64,000 bases of DNA from Balanoglossus misakiensis (GCA_040954595.2 CM082594.2:186001-250000); one strand, 5' to 3'. Positions 10,724 to 22,783 are shown, numbered from the stretch's first letter. Numbers and translations are program-made. The notes: generated by a model from the sequence alone, not told the origin.

Positions 10724-11193
10724 CTGAAAATAAACAGAGATTTATAGAATCTTATAGTCACAGTCATACCTTCAAAGACGTGGGATTCTCACGCGGGTTG
10801 GGGAGACAAAAATCCCTGGCAAAAGATTGAGGACAAGAAAATGCCAAACCAGAGATATTGGTAACAGAAACTGTATACAGTCAATGCCATATGGCAGTGT
10901 GCTGTTCTAACAACAGACAAGAATGTGACGATCATAGTCTGTGTCGGAGATTTGGAAAAGAGCAAATTCGGTGAAAAGACGGGACAAAACAAAAGTCTAC
11001 TTATACGATGCACATGAAAACTGGATGAAAGCGAAGCAGTCCACTATTTGAATGCATTGGATGTAAAATTGGCAGAATATTTGGACTGGACATAATGTTT
11101 GTACGCACAGAATTACGCACATGCACATAAGATGATCGTCCGCCTTAAGTGAAAGATTACACAGTAATGCCCAAATTTTAAGTGCTGGCTCAC

Positions 11194-11426
11194 CCTCTAT
11201 ATTAGTGTAGTATCCATCTTCACACACCTCTGGCTCCGACATACCATCATATTGGCACTTATACCCAGGGCAGGACAAGGCGTACAGTCTATACTTCCAT
11301 TGTTGGCAAAATGTCCCTGTCCGCATTGTGTTGGTGATGAGAGGCTGGCTGTTCCACACATGAAACCCTTGGACACAGCGTGCATGCTTCAGAACATGCT
11401 GAACTGTAACTTCCAACTGCGCAGTC
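11194..11426 (-). pseudogene. Cysteine-rich exon 'f', copy 1
   Basis: Minus-strand exon of 233 bases, acceptor TCCTACAG before 11,426 and donor GTGAGC after 11,194. Three segments in three frames join logically: DCAVGSYSSACSEACTLCP, then GFMCGTASLSSPTQCGQGHF with CTPCPA, then YKCQYDGMSEPEVCEDGYY. These are GCC2/GCC3-like repeats with two one-base shifts, both next to short homopolymers (AAGGGTTT and GCCCTGGG). Copy 2 (39,604-39,836) has the same shifts. It is the most 5' exon of the cysteine-rich block that I can identify; an upstream signal-peptide exon was not found. Confidence 0.6.
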
Positions 11427-12326
11427 CTGTAGGAGTAAAGACGTCAAATATTAGGGAGGTTTAGGAGCCCTCTAGCCAGCAAACTTCATCAAGGATGTAC
11501 GCGCAGAACATAAACTGGAAACACTGCGCGCCCGGTCTTTTTCCCGAAGGATTACATTGATAATCGCCAGAAAACAAACTTCTACTATTGTCATTTTCAC
11601 GAAATTTTACACATAGCTCAGTCCAGAAAATATAAATTCATTGGTCAAATAAAATATAGGGGTCACCGCGCTCTTTTTTGAGATAAATTGCGTTAAGAAT
11701 TTTGCCCATAGACAAACCATTGGTGAAAAATGCTGAGTCAGCAGATTTCTTCTATTATCGACCAAATTCATGGCTCTGTATTTCAAAGACAAGCCAGGTG
11801 ACCCTAAATTTTATTACGGATTTTCATTATACATACAAAGGAGAATAAAAAAATCCACAATTAAAAAAAATGACAATACTTTCAATTTTACTGAACGTAC
11901 ATCCTTAATGTTACTTATGTAGTGGAGCACCAAAACCAAATTTTCATATCGATTGTGTATTTTGTGATAAAAGCACCAAACTTGGCTCAGATGCGTGTTA
12001 ATGTGTACTGAACAAATTCAGATAGCGAGTCACTAAATATCTGTTGAAGAGTTTCCATGGCAACCAATTTTTTTTCAAAATGGCCGCCAATACAGATAAT
12101 CACACCTGTTAAACACCAAAATAAATTCAGATTACAATATTTGAAACAAGAAACTACGGAAAGAATGGTTTGCAATAGAACTATGGTTATTAAACTACAA
12201 ATGTACTTATAAGGGTAACTAAGGGATCAAAACACAGGTGCAACTTTCAATCCCTGGTTCTCGCATTAGTATAGGTGCTCCCCCTAGTCAAACATTATGG
12301 CTAGTTGCGATATTTAACTGGAAAGG
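11427..12326. other. Non-coding stretch upstream of exon f, copy 1
   Basis: AT-rich sequence with no domain-like frame. In copy 2 the Mutator-like MITE lies in the matching place; its single-copy target TAAATATCTG is at about 12,033-12,042 here. Promoter and first exon of the cysteine-rich/EGF gene could lie here but I see no decisive signal. Confidence 0.4.
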
Positions 12327-13166
12327 GCAGTTCACGAAATAAAAACCTGGATGACACATAATAAACTTCAACTCAATGGTGGCAAAACCGAGGTACTCCT
12401 GATAAGGTCTCAGTTCAACCGCTCGCCTCGTCCCATAAACCACATGAGCATTGGATCATGTTGTGTTCAAATAGTGAATTCTGCACGGAATATAGGTGTG
12501 ACATTCGACGACAATTACACTTTCAATAAGCACATTAATGCAATTTACAAGTCAATTTTCTTCCATCTGCGTCAAATCAGCCACATTCGCCGTTACCTCA
12601 CTAAGGAAGTTTGCCAGATGCTGGTTCATGCTCTAATCACACTACTGTAATGCACTACTCTGTGGTTTACCATCATCATGCATGCTACAGCATGCCCTGA
12701 ATTCTGCAGCCATGATCGTTTCTCGTACCCGTAAAAGGGATCATATTACTCCTGTTCTCATGGATTTACATTGGTTGCCTGTACACTATAGAATCCAATA
12801 CAAGATCTTGCTTATGACATATAAGGCATTAAACAACACAGCACCAGCTTACATCTCTGACTTAATCCATCTGAAAACTTCAACAAGACTTCTTCGTTCA
12901 AATGACAAATTTCTACTTCATGTACCATGGAGTAAGAAGAAAATGTACGTCGATCGTGCTTTTTCGTATATCGCCCCACTCATTTGGAACAGTGTCCCAA
13001 TAGAAGTATGCCAGTCACCTAGCCTTGACAGTTTCAAGAAACACATCAAGACTTATCTGTTTAACAGAGCGTATTAACAGTAACTTTACATTGTAAAGCG
13101 CTATTGAACACTATTACAGTGGAGTTTGGTGCTCTATAAGTCTTTTTGATTGATTGATTGATTGAT
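12327..13166 (+). mobile_element. CR1/L2-like LINE 3' fragment, copy 1
   Basis: The C-terminal part of a non-LTR reverse transcriptase: LNGGKTEVLLI, LGVTF-like NIGVTFDDN, then VLMDLHWLPVHYRIQYKILL and LIWNSVP...LDSFKKHIKTYLF. These are hallmark motifs of the thumb/C-terminal region of CR1/L2-clade LINEs. The 3' end is a (GATT)n tail at 13,147-13,166. Copy 1 has a 14-base deletion after 'ctctaatcac' at about 12,640 that breaks the frame. Copy 2 (41,176-42,018) lacks that deletion but has its own one-base loss and a TAG. Confidence 0.85.
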
Positions 13167-13622
13167 GAACAGTTTACCACCTTAGCTAAACACATAAACA
13201 GATCACCGATACGTCCGAATAGCGCGTGTATGAGGGCTTGGTTAACTTGTGACCTGTTTGGTCGGGCATTGATTCTTGTCGGCAAAAACTGCCATAGGAA
13301 ATTATAAACTTAAGTCAAATTGCTGAAACAATAAATAATAGTCCATGTGTCTTGATACTTCAGATCATGCATCGGTTCGACTCTGTCTGTAGTCGGTTAC
13401 CCAAATTTATTGGGAAGTTCGGCCTTTTACACATTAATACGTGTGGTTTTCGATCATATCCTACCGGTCTTATTGGTTGACATTAATTTGGCAGTGTGCT
13501 ATAAGCATATTACATCCTACATCAAACCAAAATAAAGCTTGTGATACTTTGACCATCAGTTTTTGTTTACTTTTAGTCGCTAGTGAAATTCAAGCTCAGT
13601 AATAACTTTACAACTAACTTAT
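13167..13622. other. Non-coding gap
   Basis: No gene or clear repeat boundary recognised. It corresponds to about 42,019-42,504 in copy 2, which has ~30 extra bases at about 42,108-42,138. Confidence 0.4.
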
Positions 13623-15290
13623 TAGGGGCCCAAGCCCCTATGGGCAGGGCCCCTATTGTTATTACTGGGGTTTTTAGGGGCCCAAGCCCCTATGGGCGGG
13701 GCCCCTATTGGTATTGCTGGCATTTTTCTTCTTCTTTGGCACTTTCATCGGACACTAGGATCTTGAAAACGGCTAAACCTACAATTCTCAAATTTGGCAC
13801 AATAATGCAGGCCAATGAGATCTGGTGCAGTACGTCCGTGAATGTTAAATTAGTCAAGTGACCTGATGACCATATAAGGGATGGTGATCTTTGACCTTAA
13901 TAATATTGATGATGCCCGAGCCGCAGGGAAGGGCATCATCAATATGTTTCGATGTGTGACGTTACCAGCACATTCCAGAAGACAGCATGGCATGGTCTGT
14001 ACAAGTTGAGTGAAATACTTAGAAAGATATCGCAGTGACCGATCTGCCTGGGCTGCATTCATGTTTTTCTCTTGAAATCATGGACAGTGTTATACACCTC
14101 TGTATCAATGCTGTTTTAGTGACTTTTTCACACCCGTTCTTTTTGTTTTGAGTGAATAGGATAGTCAACTAACTACTGCTGGACAATGGGTGTGAGTTTC
14201 ATGGCTCTCACATGATGGGGTAATCTGGGGTAACATTTTGAAAATACCATGTCATTTTCAGAACGCAGTTATGGTGTATGTACATGTGAACAGTGATACA
14301 TGTACATGTGTAGGTCGGAAATTTAGATCGGGTATACACGTCTGCATCTAACACTCAAACTGCAATATTGCAAAACGTGTGTATTATACACGATATACTA
14401 CATGTAGTAATTGTATTAGATTTAGTCTGCATTGGTCAATATAATATACGGAAACTAAATATGTCGATCGGATTTGATCTATCACAGGTCCAGCTGTGGT
14501 TGCACAGAACACGTCTCCATTTATGGTGTGAACAGGGACTGCTGTACGCATGTGCACATCTGAGTTCACGAGGTTACACGTACTGCAGTTGCGCAGAACA
14601 CGTCTCCATTTATGGAGTGAACAGGGACTGACCAAGGGGCCGAAATGAGAAGCCAAATTTCGGGTGACTCCTTGACCTTTGACCCACCTTGAAAAACACA
14701 TATCTACTTCTACGCTAACTAATACACCTAGGGAGCTGATTTTTGGTGGACAGGTACAACTATTGGACCAAATCATTTCGCCGCAATGTCACGTGACCTC
14801 GGTGACCTTTGAACTATATATAACATAAATGCTCATAAGTACGTAACTATTAGACCGACAGACTTCATATTTGGTGGGATGAAGCATACACATGTACTTG
14901 TTACCCCTTGACCTTTGACCTAATTAATTATGTGCATACCTAATTCTAGGCTTACTAATAGGCTAGAGGTTTTGTTTCTGTTGGACATGGACAAGTGTGG
15001 CGTCCAATTTTTTCCATAAAATATTGGGTGACCTCAGGTGATCTACTTTCTCATATCTCAGCCTCCAGAGCAGGTACAGCCTTAGCATTTCGAGGGATGG
15101 GACTAAAAAGAAAAGCCGAATTTTGAGGTCACCTGTACAACTGCTTAACTCATTAATTATGTGTATACCTAATTCCAGGCGAACCAATAGGGCTGAAGGT
15201 TTGGTTTCTGATGGACCTGGACCAGTATGGGGTCAAAAATTTTTGCCCAAATTTCGGGTAACCTCAGATGACCATTTTGGCTTGCAGCTA
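13623..15290 (+). repeat. Hairpin-headed DR1-family repeat, copy 1 (head duplicated)
   Basis: A divergent member of the family in 1-5,991. Its head hairpin (TAGGGGCCC ... GGGCCCCTA) is present twice in tandem, at 13,623-13,655 and 13,675-13,707, while copy 2 has a single head at about 42,505. The tail is GCTTGCAGCTATATTTT near 15,280. DR1 13-mer at 14,909-14,921. A perfect 15-bp-arm hairpin (ATATTGATGATGCCC at 13,903-13,917 and its complement at 13,931-13,945) lies inside. Copy 2 (42,505-44,325) retains ~190 bases that copy 1 lost near 13,878. Confidence 0.7.
13903..13945. repeat. 15-bp perfect hairpin inside repeat, copy 1
   Basis: ATATTGATGATGCCC and GGGCATCATCAATAT separated by 13 bases. 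The same hairpin is at 42,935-42,977 in copy 2. It resembles the core of a small nested MITE; no other signal seen. Confidence 0.75.
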
Positions 15291-15740
15291 TATTTTAACC
15301 CTAATACTACTAGGTGTCATACCTGTTTAGAGTGTCAAGTCCCTTAAAATATGTGTTTGCCATTTTTTCTTCCTAAACGTATTTTGACTGTCTTGCCATG
15401 GCTCTCATATACACACTTGGCAGTCTAAGCCCCCTTAAATGTACTAAATCGTATTGGTTTGCCTGGTTTGGTTTGAGGGTCTTGTATAGGCCCTACTGCG
15501 TAACACGCCCTTGGCAGCCTAACAGGCCTGGGAGCCAGGATTCTAGGCACCCTGGATATCAAACTGACTTGGCAGCGTTATAGGGTTAAAACTATGTATA
15601 ATCACATACTAGATGTTTGAAAAATGGCAATGTCTTCTCTAAAGGTTATCCATCCAAAGGGATCTGACAAGGGTGTCCCCCTTCATTTTTTGTTTGTCAT
15701 AGCAATTTTCGCGACTATTATATTAGATTTAGAGTTGACT
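15291..15740. other. Spacer before truncated LINE, copy 1
   Basis: Low-complexity 'ggcagcctaacaggcctggg' sequence without a credible gene. A 61-codon frame at 15,398 is changed in copy 2 and is treated as chance. GACT at 15,737-15,740 is the left target duplication of the following LINE. Confidence 0.4.
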
Positions 15741-16588
15741 ATCTGATCTAGACAAACTAGCAGCGTGGGCCAACAAATGGAAAATGTCTTTTCATCCACA
15801 CAAATGCTCTGTTCTGTCAGTAACAAGGAAACGTTCAATGATAATTAACCAGTACAGTTTAAACGGGAAGATAATCAAACACAGCTCATCCGAAAAGTAT
15901 CTAGGGTGCACACTGACAGCTGATCTTGATTGGCACCAACATATTACTTTAATATGCAACAAAGCAAACAAAACACTTGGTTTCCTCCGTAGAAATCTCA
16001 ACATAGGATCAACATCGGTGAAAGAGAAGGCATACACAACACTTGTAAGACCACTAGTTGAATACGCCTCCACTGTTTGGGACCCATATGAACAGACCGA
16101 CATAGCTTTGTTAGAAAAAACACAAAGACGCGCTGCACGCTACGTGACTGGCAGATTTCCAAATCGCTCTAGTGTTGACAACATGATAAATACCTTACAT
16201 TGGACATCATTAGAACAACGTAGAAAAGAAGCCAGACTATCGATGCCATATAAAATTTCAACAGGAACTGTTGCCATGAACAATCTTCAGCATCTCCAAC
16301 CCCCGCTAAGACTCACTAGACACATGCATATAGTAAACGTTATAAAATTCCCAAATTCAAAACAGACTACAGAAAATATTCCTTCTTTCCAAGAACAATC
16401 CAAGACTGGAATAGTATACCACCAGACATCATATCTGCAGGGTCACATGAATCCTTCAAATCTTCTTTGGCACTATACTTCACCAAACCAGAAAACTGAC
16501 ATTTTTGATGTCCTGTACTAGGGTGCACTCACTGGCAAAGCCTTCAATATGTTGAAGTTGGCCAGTAAGGTAGATAGATAGATAGACT
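15741..16588 (+). mobile_element. 5'-truncated LINE, copy-1-specific insertion
   Basis: Encodes the C-terminal part of a non-LTR retrotransposon reverse transcriptase: LDKLAAWANKWKMSFHPHKC, SSEKYLGCTL, VRPLVEYASTVWDP and LEKTQRRAARYV are typical of the CR1/Rex-like or Jockey-group thumb region. A frameshift near 16,375 separates the main frame from its ending (RTIQDWNSIPPDI...SLALYFTKPEN). The 3' end is (GATA)n. GACT stands on both sides (15,737-15,740 and 16,585-16,588), and copy 2 has the uninterrupted site at 44,781. Target-primed insertion after the copies separated is the simplest reading. Confidence 0.9.
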
Positions 16589-16871
16589 AAAAGATAAATG
16601 GTGTCTACGATTCCAAACACATAAAAATTACACCAGTTGTGGACGACACAACATTATTTTATTTGATGAGAGTAGTGTTCATCATGCCATTAATATTGTC
16701 AAAAAATGTGTTAGTTTTAGAAACCCAACTAAATACACGAAAAGTTGGGCTTTAGATTGGTTAACTGAAAATCAGGCCAATTGCAATTTTTCGGGTTTAA
16801 GTGGCCCGATGCTCCCAACAAGTCACTTGGAATGTACTTTCATTCTAATAATTTATTAGCATGGAGTAATC
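16589..16871. other. Non-coding stretch
   Basis: Shared with copy 2 (44,785-45,072). No feature recognised. Confidence 0.4.
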
Positions 16872-17430
16872 TTACTTTTTACCATAAGGGTGGAACCATG
16901 ATTCATTCTCAAGAGGGGTCTTGTACCAATACTCATAATGGTCTTCGATACCGGCAGGCATGTATAGCCTATGGCTACGCCCAGCATGAGGTGGTGATTC
17001 ATACTGTTGGTTGTATGGACTAGCTGGGTTCGGTGTGGGCCTCATTGAATATGGGGGTGCAGGTGGCGTAAAATATCTGGTAAACCCTTCCAGTTCATAT
17101 TGATGGAACGTCCCTGCAAACTCTCCAGGATAATGGTTCTGATCGCATCCCCTCTGTACTGCACGTGGCAAAAGTGTCGAAATTGTCCCTATCCCATGCC
17201 TCCCCATAACTGAAAACATCCTGTCCCCAAGGCCCTCCTTCACCCAGACTTGGATCATACCTTGATCGGAAAGTGTTTCGGGGCATGGGTTCAAGGGCAT
17301 CATTTTCCCAACACCAATAAGAAAGTGTGGGTTGAATCCCCTCCTTCCCACGAATGCTATGTGATCTGTTGTTGTCATATTCGCCTGCCCTAGGACAAGG
17401 AGGGCAACTTCTTTTGGCATTTACCCCCAT
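16872..17430 (-). pseudogene. Terminal exon with Tyr/Pro-rich tail, copy 1
   Basis: Minus strand. Two overlapping frames join by one shift near 17,130. The upstream part (about 17,430-17,130) reads PCPRAGEYDNNRSHSIRG and GEGGPWGQDVFSYG. The downstream part reads YELEGFTRYFTPPAPPYS, then SPYNQQYESPPHAGRS and HYEYWYKTPLENESWFHPYG before TAA at 16,872-16,874. The composition (many Tyr, Pro, acidic residues, no cysteine pairs) is like the cytoplasmic tail of a receptor. Its position 3' of the EGF exons makes it a plausible last exon of that gene. Copy 2 keeps only the last ~55 codons (45,073-45,235). No transmembrane segment was located. Confidence 0.5.
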
Positions 17431-18135
17431 AGCTCCTATTGTTACTACTCATAAAACTGTCTGATGAATAGTCAGTACGGGGGAATTTTCCGTTTTTGTG
17501 TCATACACAACTTTCTTGTGAAACTCTGGTGTCAACCTAAGGTGGGGCATGTCCCGGGGGCACATCTTTCAACATGCCAGGTGTAACCTTACCAAATTTG
17601 TTTCTAAGGGCTACCTTTTCCCTTACCCCTGGTTAGTTCTCAGAGTCCTAGTGTCACATGTACTGATATACACTTTGTGATTGGAGGTCATCCTGATCGA
17701 ATCGAAGGTGGCTCGCCAATCAACTCAAGAATTGAAGGGACTAAGTCTCTCTCTCGCTACCATTTTCCCATTAATTATGTTTGTTATCACATGAACTGGC
17801 CCGTATAGCCACGTGTGTGACATAGAACATGGGATTTAATGCTTAATTACTTCCGGTATTGCTATTTTCATGTATAAACAAAAAATCAAATGGCTCCATC
17901 AATAGAAATTATATTCCGTGGTCAGATAAAATCATATGGTCACCATGTTTAATTTCATTGAATGGCTCAGCTCATAGAACAGCCTCATAATTCATAAACT
18001 AGAACAGCGACACAAATTTTCATGCAGATCTTGATAACACTTGTAGAGAAAAACAAAAAAATCTACATATTGAAAGAAATGGTGATACTTTGAACTGTAT
18101 AAATTGATAACCCAAGACAATAAATCAAAACTTAC
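17431..18135. other. Intron; decayed MITE-1 relative
   Basis: At 17,737-17,800 the sequence AGGGACTAAGTCTCTCTCTC followed by 'cattttcccattaattatgttt' matches the left end of MITE 1 (7,801). The right end is not intact. 17,031-18,004 is absent from copy 2. Nothing else recognised. Confidence 0.5.
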
Positions 18136-18259
18136 TTTGTTCACAAAGGTCACCAGTGAAAACAATTCTGACAGAAACATGTGTACAGTTCACATGATCC
18201 AGATGTCCTCTGGCAGAAACCACTGTTCAAGCACGGATTGGGATCGCATTGGTTGATTC
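18136..18259 (-). pseudogene. EGF-like exon 'g', copy 1
   Basis: Minus-strand exon, acceptor AAAACCAG before 18,259 and donor GTAAGT after 18,136. It reads NQCDPNPCLNSGFCQRTSG, then CELYTCFCQNCF, after which one extra base (in TGTTTTCACTGG) breaks the frame before the expected TGDLCEQ. The exon is 124 bases, one more than its 123-base neighbours, which pinpoints a one-base insertion. Copy 2 (45,368-45,491) is identical in this respect. Confidence 0.75.
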
Positions 18260-18540
18260 CTGGTTTTCAATACACAAGAAAGTTGGGACGATGAGCAATG
18301 GGGCAGAGACTGATCATCAAAAATTTGAGACAGGGAATTCCAACAAATGAGATCATTAAGTTATATATGCAAAGCAAATCATAAAAGAGAATCAGAAGAT
18401 TTTCTCCGAAGGACACCTTGCAAATTCATGATTGGAAAGACACTGCAGTCACATGTATATTGTAGTGTCCAAACACTGGTGAGCATCTATACTTTATACA
18501 TTCTGTAAAATGACGTAATGCAACATTCGGGTCATTATGA

Positions 18541-18745
18541 ATAAAGTGCGTGAACGAGGCTAGGCACTCTCACTCTTACATGCTGGACTTGGTGTCTCGT
18601 GTTGTCATTATTGCCCACCCACGATTCTATATTTGGCGACGAGGACGGAGAACATGGAGAATCAGCTAGCCGTCAATGCGGAGTTTTCCTGTTCATTCAG
18701 ACCCGACAACCACCAGTACGAGATGGAAAAAGTACATGGCTAGAT
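18541..18745 (+). mobile_element. Remnant of second gypsy element: LTR end, primer site, gag start
   Basis: AATAAA near 18,541 and the run to 'attctata' look like the R/U5 part of an LTR. TGGCGACGAGG at 18,634-18,644 has the form of a primer-binding site directly followed by a gag-like start codon at 18,654. The coding sequence is interrupted by the inverted duplication that follows. Copy 2 has the same start at about 45,770-45,898. The 5' part of the LTR was not delimited. Confidence 0.5.
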
Positions 18746-18951
18746 AGTCCATGGGCCAGACAGGAATTTGGTATCAGAAAGATGGACAAAGCCTCACATG
18801 GTTTTTTGGAAAGGCCTATATCTCTAGATTATAAATTGGGGTGATAGCCCTGCCTATCGAGTAGCTTTCTGCATTTTTTCCCTCAAAAACTAATGTAAGA
18901 ACCTAAAAATTTCCGACCCAAATTTTGGGGGTAGGGGAACTTTAAATTGCT

Positions 18952-19950
18952 GTAACTCCAGCAAAACTAAAGCCAGAACAGTCATTTACCACTCAAATTG
19001 TGTGTTTTTTAGAACTCTACCAATATAATATATTTTGGTGGCAATTCGTTTTGAATTGAGGTCAATAGAGGTCAAAAGGTCATGAAATTTGGGTCATTCT
19101 GAAAATTTGTAGTATGACTATTTCTTGAACGATTTTTTTGAACTTAAGTCTTCAAATGTCATTTACAAGATAAAATACTCTCCCAGAATCTATTTCAAAC
19201 CAATAGAAAACCTTATTATTCATTTATGACCAGAAAAACACAAATAAAGAGAAACGACAGAAAGACATCCAATTTTCCACTCAGATTTAAGGGTAGGGGA
19301 AACTTAAGTTCTTGTAACTCCGGCAAAAATAAACCCAGAACAGTCATCTACCACTCAAATTGTGTGTTTTTTAGAACTCTACCAATATAATATATTTTGG
19401 TGGTAATTCGTTTTGAATTAAGGCCAATAGAGGTCAAAAGGTCATGAAATTTGGGTCATTCTGAACATTTGTAGTATGACTATTTCTTGAACGATTTTTT
19501 TGAACTTACGTCTTTAAATGTCATTTAGAAGATAAAATACTCTCCCAGAATCTATTTCAAACCAATAAAAAACCCTATTATTCAATTACGATCAGAAAAA
19601 CACAAATACAGAGATACGGAAGAATGGCACAAGACTTCAGACCCTGTTATTGGGGTAGTAGTTGTAACTCCGGCAAAAATAAAGCCAGAAAAGTCATCTA
19701 CCTCTCAAATTGTGTGTTTTTTAGCACTCTAGTGATTGTATATGTATTTGTTGCAATTTTGTTTTGAATTTAGGTCAAAGAGGTCAAAAGATCACAAGAT
19801 TTGGGTAATTTCGAAAAATTATGGTACGAACATTTCCCGCATTAATTTTTTAAACCCAAGTCTTCAAATGTCATTTATGAGATAAAATACTCTACACGAT
19901 TTTTTTTTCAGACCAATTGAAGACCTTATTATTCAATTACAATCAGAAAA
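18952..19950 (+). repeat. Three tandem ~350-365-bp repeats, left arm
   Basis: Units begin with GTAACTCC at about 18,952, 19,315 and 19,664, each continuing with 'ccactcaaattgtgtgttttttag' like sequence and ending with 'caattacgatcagaaaaacaca' like sequence. The mirror set is in the right arm at about 21,960-22,610. Such subrepeats are usual in subterminal regions of large DNA transposons. Confidence 0.75.
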
Positions 19951-20325
19951 AAAATTAGTAGAGAAACGGGATAATAACAAACAATTTCCCACGGATTTCG
20001 GGGTAGGTTTGGCCATCTAACAGGTAAGTATACACCCAACTGATCATGCACATATGGTGTTTAGGAGAACGGATGTGCAAATTTGTGAACCTTTGCATGC
20101 TGCTCATGTGTACTGTACTTGTATGATGATTCCTAACACTACTACGAGAAGGGGCCATTAAGGCATTGTAGCTCTGATTGTGTATTATTGTTGGATACCA
20201 TCCTACAGTGTACAGGCACAGCAGATGACAAGCCAAGCAAAGGTTCAAAAATCTGCTTATTTTTTCCCCTCGACACAATATGAGTATGATCTATTTATAT
20301 TCAGGTCCAGTATAATAAATAAAAA

Positions 20326-21066
20326 ATGGCAAACCCATCTTCTATTCCACACAAGAGGGCTCGACGGGATTGTTTTCTCGACTGTCATGAATCCGACCAT
20401 AAAGCAAGCCTCGTCACTCTACAAGATCACGCCTCCTGGATAACTTTGCTGAATACAGCTAACATACAAAAATACAAACCAATTCAGGACCTCGCCATTG
20501 GTTTGGGCGAATGTGAAATTCCTCAGGTGCAGTACCATCGGAAATGCCGAAGTCTCTTTACGATGAAAAAGGCTCTTGAATCTATCCTTTCTAAAGAGCA
20601 GTCGTCATCAACTGAGGGAACCAATACACTGGAACGTAAAAAAGAGGTCGAGCATACAAGGGTCTCGGTGTGATCACATTTGCCTATTTTGCTCAAGCAG
20701 GTTCAAGTCATATGGAGGTTGATGAAAGTCAACATGATCAAGATACTAGTTATGAGGATGTCCTGCAAATTGCTCAAGAAGAGTTATTTTCTTTTATCAG
20801 AAATGATTTGTTCACAAACCCTGAGGTAGTTCCCCTGACTGATCTATCAAACAAGTTAGTTACCAAAATTGGTGTTAAACAGGTTAACAATTCCACCAAC
20901 AAAACTTGCAGCATACGCTAAATACGGAATTCAAAGGGACAATGATGTAAATGGTAGGGTGCTTGTATATCCGTCTCACTAGATATAGGTACTGTTGACC
21001 TGAAGTACAATGCTGAAAAGAACTTCTTGCAGCAGAAAAACAATCACATGAAAGTATCATCACCAC
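20326..21066 (+). pseudogene. TE-type 'YHxxC' protein fragment, plus-strand pieces
   Basis: The frame from 20,326 reads MANPSSIPHKRARRDCFLDC, DLAIGLGECEIPQVQYHRKC and ends at 20,672. A one-base shift at the A-run near 20,640 would continue into RCDHICLFC. Then, from about 20,700, EVDESQHDQDTSYEDVLQIA and ELFSFIRNDLFTNPEVVPLT read like a downstream part of the same protein, breaking up after TKIGVKQVN. I associate this architecture (paired YHxxC motifs, then an FIRxxLF block) with transposon-encoded proteins of marine invertebrates, from memory and unverified. Function unknown. Confidence 0.45.
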
Positions 21067-21083
21067 ATCTGCTCTAATCCTGC

Positions 21084-21723
21084 TTACGCTGCTTGAATAT
21101 CAGGCCTTGTATAGTCCCTATAACACTTTCTATGATAGTGACCCTCAGCAGCAACCAACTCACGACTGAGAAGTGCACGAATTTTACTGTCGTTTTTTCT
21201 TGTTGCTGCCTCCCTTAATGTGTTGTCCGCACGCAATTGCTGACAACGAACTAAATGAGCTCTTGTCCTACTTCCCTTCATGTACTTGGTGGTGGAGCAA
21301 AATAGGCAAATGTGATCACACCGAGACCCTTGTATGCTCGACCTCTTTTTTACGTTCCAGTGTATTGGTTCCCTCAGTTGATGATGACTGCTCTTTAGAA
21401 AGGATAGATTCAAGAGCCTTTTTCATCGTAAAGAGACTTCGGCATTTCCGATGGTACTGCACCTGAGGAATTTCACCTTCGCCCAAACCAATGGCGAGGT
21501 CCTGAATTGGTTTGTATTTTTGTATGTTAGCTGTATTCAGCAAAGTTATCCAGGAGGCGTGATCTTGTAGAGTGACGAGGCCATTTTTTTTATTTATTAT
21601 ACTGGACCTGAATATAAATAGATCATGCTCATATTGTGTTGAGGAAAAAAACAAGCAGATTTTTGAACCTATGCTTGGCTTGTCATCTGCTGTGCCTGTA
21701 CACTGAAGGATGGTATCCAACAA
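21084..21723 (-). pseudogene. TE-type 'YHxxC' protein fragment, minus-strand pieces
   Basis: The minus-strand mirror of the preceding entry. The frame ending at 21,316 repeats LVTLQDHASWITLLNTANIQ and IPQVQYHRKCRSLF. The overlapping frame 21,413-21,084 continues past the arm end with RCDHICLFCSTTKYMKG, then LSRELVAAEGHYHRKCYRDY. Both arms have the same frame slip at the A-run, so that lesion preceded the inverted duplication. The two arms continue into different parts of the protein at the centre, consistent with a rearranged inverted duplicate, not a simple TIR pair. Confidence 0.45.
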
Positions 21724-22783
21724 TAATACACAATCAGAGCTACAATGCTATAATGGCCCCTTCTCGTAGTATTGCTAGGAATCATCATACAAGTACAGTG
21801 CACATGAGCAGCATGCAAAGGTTCACAAATTTGCACATCCATTCTCCTAAACACCATATGTGCATGATCAATTGGGTGTATACTTACCTGTTAGATGGCC
21901 AAATCTACCCCCAAATCCGTGGGAAATTGTTTGTTATTATCCCGTTTCTCTACTAATTTTTTTTCTGATTGTAATTGAATAATAAGGTCTTCAATTGGTC
22001 TGAAAAAAAATCGTGTAGAGTATTTTATCTCATAAATGACATTTGAAGACTTGGGTTTAAAAAATTAATGCGGGAAATGTTCGTACCATAATTTTTCGAA
22101 ATTACCCAAATCTTGTGATCTTTTGACCTCTTTGACCTAAATTCAAAACAAAATTGCAACAAATACATATACAATCGCTAGAGTGCTAAAAAACACACAA
22201 TTTGAGAGGTAGATGACTTTTCTGGCTTTATTTTTGCCGGAGTTACAACTACTACCCCAATAACAGGGTCTGAAGTCTTGTGCCATTCTTCCGTATCTCT
22301 GTATTTGTGTTTTTCTGATCGTAATTGAATAATAGGGTTTTTTATTGGTTTGAAATAGATTCTGGGAGAGTATTTTATCTTGTAAATGACATTTAAAGAC
22401 TTAAGTTCAAAAAAATCGTTCAAGAAATAGTCATACTACAAATGTTCAGAATGACCCGAATTTCATGACCTTTTGACCTCTATTGACCTCAATTCAAAAC
22501 GAATTACCACCAAAAAATATTATTTTGGTAGAGTTCTAAAAAACACACAATTTGAGTGGTAAATGACTGTTCTGGCTTTAGTTTTGCTGGAGTTACAGCA
22601 ATTTAAAGTTCCCCTACCCCCAAAATTTGGGTCGGAAATTTTTAGGTTCTTACATTAGTTTTTGAGGGAAAAAATGCAGAAAGCTACTCGATAGGAAGGG
22701 CTATCACCCCAATTTATAATCTAGAGATATAGGCCTTTCCAAAAATCTATGTGAGGCTTTGTCCATCTTTCTGATACCAATTT

